Source of the DNA: Shewanella sp. KT0246
Lineage (GTDB): Bacteria > Pseudomonadota > Gammaproteobacteria > Enterobacterales > Shewanellaceae
Direction: 5' to 3'
Length of the DNA stretch: 48,171 bases
Assembly (NCBI RefSeq): GCF_019654955.1
Contig: NZ_BPEV01000036.1
Location: 1 to 48,171 of the forward strand
Shown: piece by piece, positions 8,560 to 15,851 of the stretch
How positions within the stretch are numbered: position 1 is the first letter of the stretch
Layout: every line of letters starts with the position of its first letter
The notes under the pieces: model-generated
The model's input: the letters and a program-made list of their open reading frames with translations, nothing else
What the model was told of the DNA's origin: nothing
The model's database searches: none
Program-made: the position numbers and the translations under genes

Positions 8560-8597
8560 GCAGTGCTAAAATGGCGACCATTTAGCGCTGCTTTTTT
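8560..8597 (+). terminator. Terminator after apt
   Basis: A long imperfect stem runs from GCAGTGCTAAAATGG to CCATTTAGCGCTGC with a small bulge and one mismatch, followed by TTTTTT. Confidence 0.8.
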
Positions 8598-8900
8598 ATG
8601 CCTGTTATATAGCTCTGCTACCTATTTAAACCACTATTGGTAACGTTTGCATTGGTATGTAAAGGTTTATAGTACTTAATGGGAATATAGCGATAAACTT
8701 AGTCTAAATCTTCGCCAAACCCGCCCGACAAATGGCGTATCTATTGTGTATGCATAGCGCGTCAATCTGTTGCATGTTATTGTTAATTTTTATTTTCGGA
8801 TACTGACTTTAGATACCGTTTTTAGATACCATATCTTACATACCGTATTTATTACAGTGACTATAATTTATCCCGTTTTATATAAAGCTTGGGGAATTCC
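8598..8900. other. Intergenic region before dnaX
   Basis: No gene was found. Near the end it holds two copies of TTTAGATACC (8810-8819 and 8820-8829, inside a run also containing CATACCGTAT) of unknown meaning. GGGGAA gives a ribosome binding site for the dnaX ATG at 8901. Confidence 0.4.
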
Positions 8901-11687
8901 ATGTCTTATCAGGTGTTAGCCCGTAAGTGGCGCCCTGCAAAATTTGAAGAAATGGTAGGGCAGTCACATGTCTTATTGGCTCTTACAAATGCATTAACTC
9001 AGCAGCGCTTACATCATGCATATTTATTTACTGGCACTCGAGGTGTCGGTAAAACCAGTTTAGCTCGGCTATTTGCCAAGGGACTTAACTGTGAGCAAGG
9101 CGTAACCTCTACGCCCTGTGGAGTGTGCTCGAGTTGTGTTGAAATTGCCCAAGGTCGATTTGTTGACTTAATCGAAGTCGATGCCGCGTCGCGTACCAAA
9201 GTGGATGACACCCGTGAGTTACTCGACAATGTCCAGTACAAGCCTTCACGCGGTCGCTTTAAAGTGTACCTTATCGATGAAGTTCACATGCTATCGCGCA
9301 GTAGTTTTAATGCCTTGCTTAAAACACTTGAAGAGCCACCTGAGCATGTGAAGTTCTTATTGGCGACGACAGATCCACAAAAATTGCCAGTAACAGTGTT
9401 GTCTCGCTGTTTACAATTTAATTTAAAAAGCCTTTCCCAAGATGAAATATCTAAACAATTAGACTTCATCTTGACTCAAGAGCAACTTGAATACGAACCC
9501 CAAGCTCTTTCTTTATTGGCAAAGGCTGCTAACGGCAGTATGCGTGATGCGTTAAGTTTAACGGATCAAGCCATTGCATTTGGTAGTGGTCAAGTCATGC
9601 ATCAGCAAGTGCAGACTATGTTAGGCAGTATTGACGCCCAACAAGTTATCGCACTTTTAAAAGCCCTGTGTGATGCAGACGTTGCTAATTTAATGGTAAC
9701 AATTCAGCAAGTATTGAGCTTTGGCGCTGATGCCGATGAAGTGCTGCGAAGTTTACTCGAGTTACTCCACCAAATTACCTTAGGCCAGTTTGCTCCAGCT
9801 GCCGCGCAGCAATCACTTTACAGCGAGCAAATTCTAGCTTTCGCTGAGCAACTAACTCCTGAGCAAGTACAGCTTTATTACCAGTTGTTACTCACTGGTC
9901 GTAAAGAGCTGGCATTTGCCCCTGATCCTAAATCAGGGTTAGAAATGGCATTACTAAGAGCTATTGCCTTTGTGCCTGAAAAAGCTGTAAAACGTTGGCA
10001 TACCGATGATGCTGCGCAAGTGTCATTACCTGCTGCGCCAAGTGCAGAAGCTATTGCTGAAGCTGTTTCAACGTCAGAGCTAAAACCAGAAGCTCAAGAA
10101 GTTAAACATACTGAATTAGAGCCAGAATCTAACCTAGAACCTAAACTAGAGGCTCAATCAGACGAAGCGCTTGCTGCTGAACAAGCAATACTATTAAGCC
10201 AAGCAAGTAGCTTAGGTTTTAATGCTAATTCAGAACCAGAGCAGGAAACAGAGCTTGCAACTAAACAAAAAGCTGTATCAGTCACAGAGCAAAAATTAAC
10301 GCAGTCAAACACTGAAACAGCACCTGCTGAAGCGCAAGTTCAAGTAAACACCCCTACAGCTGACGATGGTAAGCCGCAATCTACTGCGCAGTCTTTAACA
10401 GAGCCTGAAATTAAACCTGAACATAAAACAGGACCTTTAAATCAGCCTCAAGCGCAGTCAAATGACAGTGATGGCATGCCAATGGATGCTTATGAGCAAT
10501 TTGCCCAAGCAAGTGAAGAAGGCTCAATGGATGATTATCAACACGATGATATGAATTCATTTTCAGCCTCTTCGTTTGATGATAGCCAGTTGATGGTAAG
10601 TCATTCAACTAATAACGCGCCGCAAACTCAAGTCAATGAGACTAAAGCTGCGCCAGAGCCAACTGCAGAAGAAGCGGCGGACTTAGATGCGCTGCTTGAT
10701 GCTGTACTGGCGACCAATGATTCATTAAAAGCTGATTTAACAACACTTGCCACAGAAGGTGAACAAGTAAAAAAGCAACAGGCGGCAGCGAATCCTAGTA
10801 TTAAGGTACCCGCACCACGCAGTAAAATTGCCGCAGAAGGAAATGCACAAACTGAATCAAACCAGCAATCAAACTCGCATTCAGAAGATCATTCATCTAA
10901 CGCGACTTCTGCCGAAACAGATGAAGTTAAAAATGGGAATGATAGAGCGCCTTGGAATAAGCCTGAAGGTGCTGTCGAGCCACCAATGGCTCAAGCTCAG
11001 ATAACTAAAGAGCAATTATTAACTAAAGCTGAATCAACTGAGCAAGTCGATACAGCTTCAGTTAAGACAGAGACTGTATCATCTTCATTATCGAATGATG
11101 CCACAAATAACATAGTGGATAGTAACGAAGTTAATGCTAGTGAACAGAGTGATGCCTTAGCTCCATCACAAACAACTCCATCACAAACACCTCTGTCGCA
11201 AGTGGCGCCATCAACAGCAATTGCTGTCAGTGGTGAACATGAAATATCAGGTGATGAGCTAGACTTACATTGGTACAAGGTGATGGCATCATTGAGCATT
11301 GGTGGCCGAGTACGGCAGTTGGCAGTCAATTCTGTTTGCCAGCGATTGGAAAACCCAATCCCATTATTATTAAAGCCGGATCAAAAACATTTGGCTGCTG
11401 ATGTGGCGATTGAGCAACTTCAAATCGCATTATCTGAGCATTTAGGCGAACCAACAACAGTATCAATTACAGTTGGTTTAGACAGAAAACATGAAACACC
11501 GCTAGAATTAAGAAAAAGATTCCATCGTGAGTTATTAGCTAATGCAAATTACGCTTTAATTAATGATGACAAAGTACAATGGATGTTCACACGATTAGCT
11601 GCACAGTTAAATCCTGATACCTTGGTGTATCCAGCAGAGAAGTTACAAGCCATTGGCCAACAAATTCCTGCTTTAGTCGCACAATAA
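8901..11687 (+). CDS. dnaX: DNA polymerase III subunit tau (and probably gamma)
   Basis: DnaX is the clamp-loader ATPase that couples the replicative polymerases to the helicase. The AAA+ module has GTRGVGKTS (about residues 45-53), a four-cysteine zinc site (NCEQG...PCGVCSSC), Walker B DEVHML and sensor motif SRC. Domain III extends to about residue 375. A very long acidic Q/E/S/T-rich linker then covers about residues 375-775, before the C-terminal polymerase-binding domain V (ELDLHWYKVMASL onward). At 928 residues it is much longer than E. coli tau (643). Codons 623-625 read GTA AAA AAG and form the slippery heptamer described separately; a -1 shift would yield a 632-residue gamma. The start is ATG 8901 with GGGGAA upstream. 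Confidence 0.95.
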   Translation: MSYQVLARKWRPAKFEEMVGQSHVLLALTNALTQQRLHHAYLFTGTRGVGKTSLARLFAKGLNCEQGVTSTPCGVCSSCVEIAQGRFVDLIEVDAASRTKVDDTRELLDNVQYKPSRGRFKVYLIDEVHMLSRSSFNALLKTLEEPPEHVKFLLATTDPQKLPVTVLSRCLQFNLKSLSQDEISKQLDFILTQEQLEYEPQALSLLAKAANGSMRDALSLTDQAIAFGSGQVMHQQVQTMLGSIDAQQVIALLKALCDADVANLMVTIQQVLSFGADADEVLRSLLELLHQITLGQFAPAAAQQSLYSEQILAFAEQLTPEQVQLYYQLLLTGRKELAFAPDPKSGLEMALLRAIAFVPEKAVKRWHTDDAAQVSLPAAPSAEAIAEAVSTSELKPEAQEVKHTELEPESNLEPKLEAQSDEALAAEQAILLSQASSLGFNANSEPEQETELATKQKAVSVTEQKLTQSNTETAPAEAQVQVNTPTADDGKPQSTAQSLTEPEIKPEHKTGPLNQPQAQSNDSDGMPMDAYEQFAQASEEGSMDDYQHDDMNSFSASSFDDSQLMVSHSTNNAPQTQVNETKAAPEPTAEEAADLDALLDAVLATNDSLKADLTTLATEGEQVKKQQAAANPSIKVPAPRSKIAAEGNAQTESNQQSNSHSEDHSSNATSAETDEVKNGNDRAPWNKPEGAVEPPMAQAQITKEQLLTKAESTEQVDTASVKTETVSSSLSNDATNNIVDSNEVNASEQSDALAPSQTTPSQTPLSQVAPSTAIAVSGEHEISGDELDLHWYKVMASLSIGGRVRQLAVNSVCQRLENPIPLLLKPDQKHLAADVAIEQLQIALSEHLGEPTTVSITVGLDRKHETPLELRKRFHRELLANANYALINDDKVQWMFTRLAAQLNPDTLVYPAEKLQAIGQQIPALVAQ
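10769..10798 (+). other. Programmed -1 ribosomal frameshift site in dnaX
   Basis: A AAA AAG (10769-10775) is in exactly the frame used by the E. coli dnaX site. After a -1 slip the ribosome reads GCA ACA GGC GGC AGC GAA TCC and stops at TAG (10796-10798). An SD-like AAGGTGA (10756-10762) lies 6 nt upstream. GCGGCA (10782-10787) could pair with TGCCGC (10829-10834) to form a downstream stem starting 6 nt after the heptamer, though its loop is long. The product would be gamma of 632 residues. Confidence 0.75.
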
Positions 11688-11817
11688 TTGCGCGAAAGCG
11701 CTAGCGGCTTCAAAAGTTTGATAGCAATAAACTGAGATTTATTGCCAATTTATTTTTTTTCAGTAAGATTAGCCCCACTTTGGCTGCTTGCTAATAACCT
11801 AATTAAGAGAAAAGACT

Positions 11818-12147
11818 ATGTTTGGAAAAGGCGGTATGGGCAACTTAATGAAACAAGCCCAACAAATGCAAGACAAAATGGCTAAAATGCAAGAAGAAAT
11901 CGCTCAGTCAGAAATGACTGGTGAAGCGGGTGCAGGTTTAGTTAAAGTGACCATGACAGGTGCACACAACATCCGTAAAGTTGATATCGACCCAAGCTTA
12001 ATGGAAGACGACAAAGAGATGTTGGAAGATCTTATCGCTGCAGCATTCAACGACGCAGCACGTCGCATCGAAGAAAATCAAAAAGCTAAAATGGCAGAAG
12101 TGACTGGCGGTATGCAATTACCTCCTGGAATGAAAATGCCATTCTAA
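11818..12147 (+). CDS. ybaB: YbaB/EbfC family nucleoid-associated protein
   Basis: The 109-residue protein has the family layout: a glycine-rich start (MFGKGGMGNLMKQAQQMQDKMAKMQEEIA), a central VKVTMTGAHNIRKVDIDPSL strand region, LIAAAFNDAARRIEE and a PGMKMPF tail. Members are dimeric DNA-binding proteins that coat the nucleoid. It follows dnaX at 130 bp, the conserved order. The usual next gene, recR, is instead about 7 kb downstream. The start ATG 11818 follows AAGAGAAAAG. Confidence 0.95.
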   Translation: MFGKGGMGNLMKQAQQMQDKMAKMQEEIAQSEMTGEAGAGLVKVTMTGAHNIRKVDIDPSLMEDDKEMLEDLIAAAFNDAARRIEENQKAKMAEVTGGMQLPPGMKMPF

Positions 12148-12204
12148 GACTACAAGTATCTAGCTAAGCAATATGCAGAGTTAGAAGCTAGTTAAGTTTA
12201 AATG

Positions 12205-12234
12205 AAAGCCCAAGTCATCGACTTGGGCTTTTTT
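12205..12234 (+). terminator. Strong terminator after ybaB
   Basis: A perfect stem AAAGCCCAAGT/ACTTGGGCTTT with a 5-nt loop is followed by T residues. It ends the dnaX-ybaB unit and marks the left border of the accessory block inserted before recR. Confidence 0.9.
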
Positions 12235-12348
12235 GTGGGCGACGATTGACTTAATATTTCGTTTTGTTATGCCATTTGTTGATGAAATTTCCCTTTGGTA
12301 TATGGTTAACTCATGCAAGGAAAATAGCTGCTAATTCTGCGAGTAATT

Positions 12349-12834
12349 ATGAAAAATTTAAATGACATTGTTGCAGTTTACCAAAATGAGCTTCGTAAGG
12401 GAGACATAATCGTTGCATATAACCAGTTAGTTAAACTTATGATGAATACCAGAACGGAGCTTGTAAAAGAGCTAGGGCATCAATTTTCGTTTGCAACAAT
12501 CCTTCATGGTTATATGGATTACACGTATTTCTATTACACCAATGATTTTTTAAAGAGTAAAAAGCTTAAGCTAGGTCTTGTACTTAATCACTTAGAGATG
12601 AGGTTCGAGGTTTGGTTGTTGGGTAATACCATCCCAATCCAAAAAGAATATTGGAACTTGCTAAAATCTACCAAGTGGAACAAATATAAAACTGAAATGC
12701 CTCAATATTCAATAATTGAGGCTGTAATAATCGCTAAACCTGATTTTAATAATTTAGCGTTACTGTCTCACCATATTCATCAGAATATGATACGAGTATC
12801 TGATGAAATCATAGAGTTACTTGAAAATACTTAA
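12349..12834 (+). CDS. DUF7000-like hypothetical protein
   Basis: This 161-residue soluble protein starts MKNLNDIVAVYQNELRKGDI. It contains GYMDYTYFYYTNDFLKSKKLKLGLVLNHLEMRFEVWLLG and IQKEYWNLLKSTKWNK, segments typical of an uncharacterised family I take to be DUF7000. No catalytic motif is apparent. It is the first gene of the accessory block between ybaB and recR. The frame is clean from ATG 12349, but the ribosome binding site is weak. Function unknown. Confidence 0.75.
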   Translation: MKNLNDIVAVYQNELRKGDIIVAYNQLVKLMMNTRTELVKELGHQFSFATILHGYMDYTYFYYTNDFLKSKKLKLGLVLNHLEMRFEVWLLGNTIPIQKEYWNLLKSTKWNKYKTEMPQYSIIEAVIIAKPDFNNLALLSHHIHQNMIRVSDEIIELLENT

Positions 12835-12915
12835 TATGAAATCAATAACAAAGTGAACAGTATTGAGCTCATACAGCATTATCATTGAACTAAGGTTATT
12901 AGCTAAGGAAGGCTT

Positions 12916-13269
12916 ATGGTTATCTTAACGGTATTTAATGTAATTAAGTGTTTATCGATTTTATCTCTTTTGGCAATGACTTGGCGTTTTTGGGGAAGTG
13001 GGGTTACTGCAACTATTCTAATGATGCTCCCATATGCGGTGGTTTATTTATTATCGAATAAAAATACTTATTCCACTTCGTTAAAAACGACTTGCAGAGC
13101 TTTAGCTGGCTTTTTTGTTTCAATACTGGCGATAGGTTTATTGTTTGGGATTGACCCAGATCCTCAAGCTGGAATAGGTGTTATGTTTGGTGTCAGTCTC
13201 CAATATGGGGTTATCTTTATCTCTGAAGCTATTATTGGCATGGCTGCTATGTATGAAAAAAACAAATAA
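12916..13269 (+). CDS. Hypothetical membrane protein, about four TM segments
   Basis: The 117-residue product is hydrophobic. Likely membrane helices lie at about residues 5-22, 28-46, 62-81 and 87-110, and the C terminus is short and basic (EKNK). A very good ribosome binding site (AAGGAAGG) precedes ATG 12916. I recognise no family. Neighbours are other small accessory genes, each with its own spacing of 70-80 bp, so an operon is uncertain. Confidence 0.7.
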   Translation: MVILTVFNVIKCLSILSLLAMTWRFWGSGVTATILMMLPYAVVYLLSNKNTYSTSLKTTCRALAGFFVSILAIGLLFGIDPDPQAGIGVMFGVSLQYGVIFISEAIIGMAAMYEKNK

Positions 13270-13342
13270 AAAAGCAGGCATTGAGAGTATGATAAGTAAC
13301 GCTATAAATCATGCTTCTTCTCTATAGTTTAACGAGGTAACA

Positions 13343-13729
13343 GTGATAATGTCGGTTAAAAAACATTTTCAATTGTTAGTCTATAGCTTTATTACTTGGC
13401 TGAGTTTTTACTTAATTGGCTTACCTGATTACTATCAACAATGGTATTTAGAAGCTAAACTAATTATCGTGCCTTTGGTGACACTGGCTTACTTTCCTGT
13501 TACTCGCTATACCCTTAATAAAATGTGGGACGACAACAAGCATTTTGTAAACTCGTGCTGGCTCGCTTTTTATCTCACCCTTCCATTGTTCATTTATGAT
13601 TATTTATTGCTAGCGCTATATAAAGATCTCGGTATTCAGTTTGTTTACCCATACTGGTATTTAACATTCTTTTACTTCTCTTTTTGGATCCAGTTTCCAT
13701 ACATAGGTTGGAAAATGGAACATAGCTGA
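13343..13729 (+). CDS. Hypothetical membrane protein rich in aromatic residues
   Basis: This 128-residue protein has about four hydrophobic segments (residues 9-28, 38-56, 68-90 and 100-120) and many Tyr, Trp and Phe residues. The start could be GTG 13343 or ATG 13349; GAGGT at 13334-13338 suits the GTG slightly better. I do not recognise the family from the sequence alone. Confidence 0.68.
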   Translation: MIMSVKKHFQLLVYSFITWLSFYLIGLPDYYQQWYLEAKLIIVPLVTLAYFPVTRYTLNKMWDDNKHFVNSCWLAFYLTLPLFIYDYLLLALYKDLGIQFVYPYWYLTFFYFSFWIQFPYIGWKMEHS

Positions 13730-13900
13730 TGTTTGTCTTTTGTTAGATAAAAGTAGTTTTTGAAACTCCCTTAGCTTGATGTTCAAGAAGTTATTTTGTA
13801 CTAAAGTTAATTTATGCATCAGTTAATAAATGCATCCGCAAAAATATACTTTGTTAGTTATGGCTTTGTATTACTAACCATCATTGTAAAAGGAGTTTAA

Positions 13901-14290
13901 ATGACTGAGGTTGAACAATTCCTGTCGAATATTGACAAGGAAACAAGAAAATCAGACGCTCACAATTTACTGACTATCTTGGAAGAAGTATCAGGATACA
14001 AACCGTATTTAACTGGCAGTATTATTGGTTTTGGCCAATATCATTATCGATATGAAAGTGGCCGAGAAGGAGACTCACCAGTCATTGGTTTTTCGCCCAG
14101 AAAACAAAACTTAGTGGTCTATATTATGCCAGGTTTTAATGAGTTTGAGAGCTTACTTAAAAACCTTGGCAAGTATAAGTTAGGTAAATCGTGTCTATAT
14201 ATTAATAAGTTATCTGATTTAAACTTAGATGTGTTTAAAGACATCGCTCGCTTGTCAGTACAATACATGCAGCAAAAGTATCAATGTTGA
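13901..14290 (+). CDS. DUF1801 domain-containing protein
   Basis: The 129-residue sequence matches the DUF1801 fold. Typical pieces are KPYLTGSIIGFGQYHYRYESGREGDSPVIGFSPRKQNLVVYIM, LLKNLGKYKLGKSCLYINKLSDLNLD and a final helix ending QYMQQKY. Related proteins (YdhG/YjhX-like) are small soluble proteins of unclear role. The start is clear, with AAAGGAG 7 nt before ATG 13901. It stands alone in the accessory block. Confidence 0.85.
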   Translation: MTEVEQFLSNIDKETRKSDAHNLLTILEEVSGYKPYLTGSIIGFGQYHYRYESGREGDSPVIGFSPRKQNLVVYIMPGFNEFESLLKNLGKYKLGKSCLYINKLSDLNLDVFKDIARLSVQYMQQKYQC

Positions 14291-14370
14291 GCAAAAGGGC
14301 AGAAAAGAAGGGTAGAACGGAAAGGTAGAACTGGAAGTGCAGAAAGAAGGCTAGAAAATGAGGATAGAAA
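14289..14370 (+). repeat. Purine-rich tract with degenerate GAAGGGTAGAA repeats
   Basis: Immediately after the DUF1801 stop, about 80 nt are almost all A and G on this strand. Loosely repeated elements are GAAGGGTAGAACG, GAAAGGTAGAACTG and GAAGGCTAGAAAA. There is no coding potential. Such purine tracts can arise by slippage; function unknown. Confidence 0.55.
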
Positions 14371-14438
14371 GCTTAACAAGCCAGAGATGGCTTTTATATT
14401 CTCACAATGGCTGCAGGTACAAAAAAATACGTAGAAAG

Positions 14439-14497
14439 AATCAACAAAAAGTATCTACAAAAAATAACTACAAAAAGTAACTACAAAAAGTAACTAC
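14439..14497 (+). repeat. 13-bp tandem repeat (TAACTACAAAAAG)
   Basis: About 4.5 copies of a 13-bp unit stand head to tail. Two central copies (14465-14477 and 14478-14490) are identical, the copies before them are diverged, and a partial copy runs to 14497. The repeat ends 57 bp before the EamA gene start, so it could influence that gene's promoter. Confidence 0.75.
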
Positions 14498-14554
14498 ATT
14501 TCATTGTATATCTTCAGTAGATGGCGAGAGAATTAAGTTGAAATATCATCTCTT

Positions 14555-15475
14555 ATGAAAACCTTTGTTTATACGCTGTTAGCATTACTCGCGTTTGCGG
14601 GAAACTCCATTTTATGTCGAGTCGCACTGGGAAACGATCTTATCGATCCTGCAAGCTTTACAGCAATTCGGTTATTGTCAGGAGTAGTGGTGTTAGTTGT
14701 TATTTTGCAATTGGCAAATTGGCGACAAGTCAATTCGACTGACGAGGAAAAGTTACGAAGCAGTCGCCATTCAACTGCAGGTTTTAAATCATACCATCCT
14801 CAAGCTATCTCTAAAGGTAGTTGGAAAGCCGCCTTGATGCTATTTATTTATGCAATTACCTTCTCATACGCTTATACCTCCCTAGATACAGGAACTGGTG
14901 CGCTAATTTTATTTGGTACAGTCCAAATGACTATGATTGTTGTCGATGCTATGTCAGGTCAAAAACTGCATTTTGCTGAGTGGTTTGGTGTCATGATTGC
15001 CTTTGCAGGTTTTGTTTACTTAGTCATGCCAGGCGCGAGTGCACCTTCAATATCTGGTTTTGTATTGATGGCGGCATCTGGTGTTGCTTGGGGCTTATAT
15101 ACCCTTGAAGGTAAGCGGTCTCGCGAACCTATTAGCGATACCAGTTTTAACTTTATCCGCACTTTGCCACTGGTGTTCATTTTATCGATGGCAACTATCT
15201 CGTTTTCGACAATAACACCTACAGGAGTTTTATTAGCGATAATCTCTGGCGGCCTCGCATCGGCTGTGGGTTATGTCATTTGGTATACAGCATTAGCTGG
15301 ATTATCTGGAATTCAAGCTGGTGTGGTGCAATTACTGGTACCAGTTATAGCGGCCGTTGGCGGGGTGATATTTGCTGATGAAGTGTTTACTTTAAGGTTA
15401 GCTATATCATCATTGGTGATTTTGAGCGGGATTATGACTGTGCTTTTAGGTAAATACTATTTCAATAAGCGTTAG
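14555..15475 (+). CDS. EamA/DMT family transporter
   Basis: This 306-residue inner-membrane protein has about ten TM helices in two EamA repeats. Family-like segments include AGNSILCRVAL near the start, YAYTSLDTGTGALILFGTVQMTM at the end of the first repeat and ASAVGYVIWYTALAGLSGIQAGVVQLLVPVIAAVGGVIFADE in the second. DMT members export or import small metabolites such as amino acids; the substrate is not evident. A polar loop at about residues 57-90 separates helices. It lies alone in the accessory block, downstream of a 13-bp tandem repeat. No strong ribosome binding site is seen before ATG 14555. Confidence 0.88.
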   Translation: MKTFVYTLLALLAFAGNSILCRVALGNDLIDPASFTAIRLLSGVVVLVVILQLANWRQVNSTDEEKLRSSRHSTAGFKSYHPQAISKGSWKAALMLFIYAITFSYAYTSLDTGTGALILFGTVQMTMIVVDAMSGQKLHFAEWFGVMIAFAGFVYLVMPGASAPSISGFVLMAASGVAWGLYTLEGKRSREPISDTSFNFIRTLPLVFILSMATISFSTITPTGVLLAIISGGLASAVGYVIWYTALAGLSGIQAGVVQLLVPVIAAVGGVIFADEVFTLRLAISSLVILSGIMTVLLGKYYFNKR

Positions 15476-15851
15476 TTTTTAAACATTAGTAAGTGAGCAT
15501 ACCCGAACCATTTAGGTTAAAAAGGGTTATTACGACAGGTTTAGACGCATTTTGTTTTGCCTATCGATAAGTGACTAGAATGTTAATTGTCGATGAGAGT
15601 GAAAGTGTGAACATGGTATGTTGTTGATTAATAATGGCAGTATTTGATTTTTTGTTGGTTTTTTATTACAAAAAGATACTGAGCTATTGTATGATGAAAA
15701 TACTTCAATCGTTCTGTGTTTGAAAGTAGAACAATAATAAATATCACACAGTGTGCGTTGTCTTGAGCAGATTTTAAGTAAATTTAGGCTTGTTGATTAA
15801 GGCCACGCCCTCTGTGTTTGATAAAAAACTTAAATCCCAGGGTATGTATTT
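15476..15851. other. Intergenic region before the chemoreceptor, nothing definite
   Basis: 376 bp without a supported gene. I saw only very short frames without ribosome binding sites, and no clear sigma-28 flagellar promoter or terminator for the EamA gene. Confidence 0.4.

Noticed and set aside
9422..9428. A second slippery heptamer, T TTA AAA, in phase in dnaX
   Set aside because: A shift there would end after a few codons inside the ATPase module, giving no useful subunit. No SD-like or structural stimulator was seen.
15633..15722. 29-codon frame before the chemoreceptor
   Set aside because: No ribosome binding site, no recognisable composition, and not followed by a terminator.
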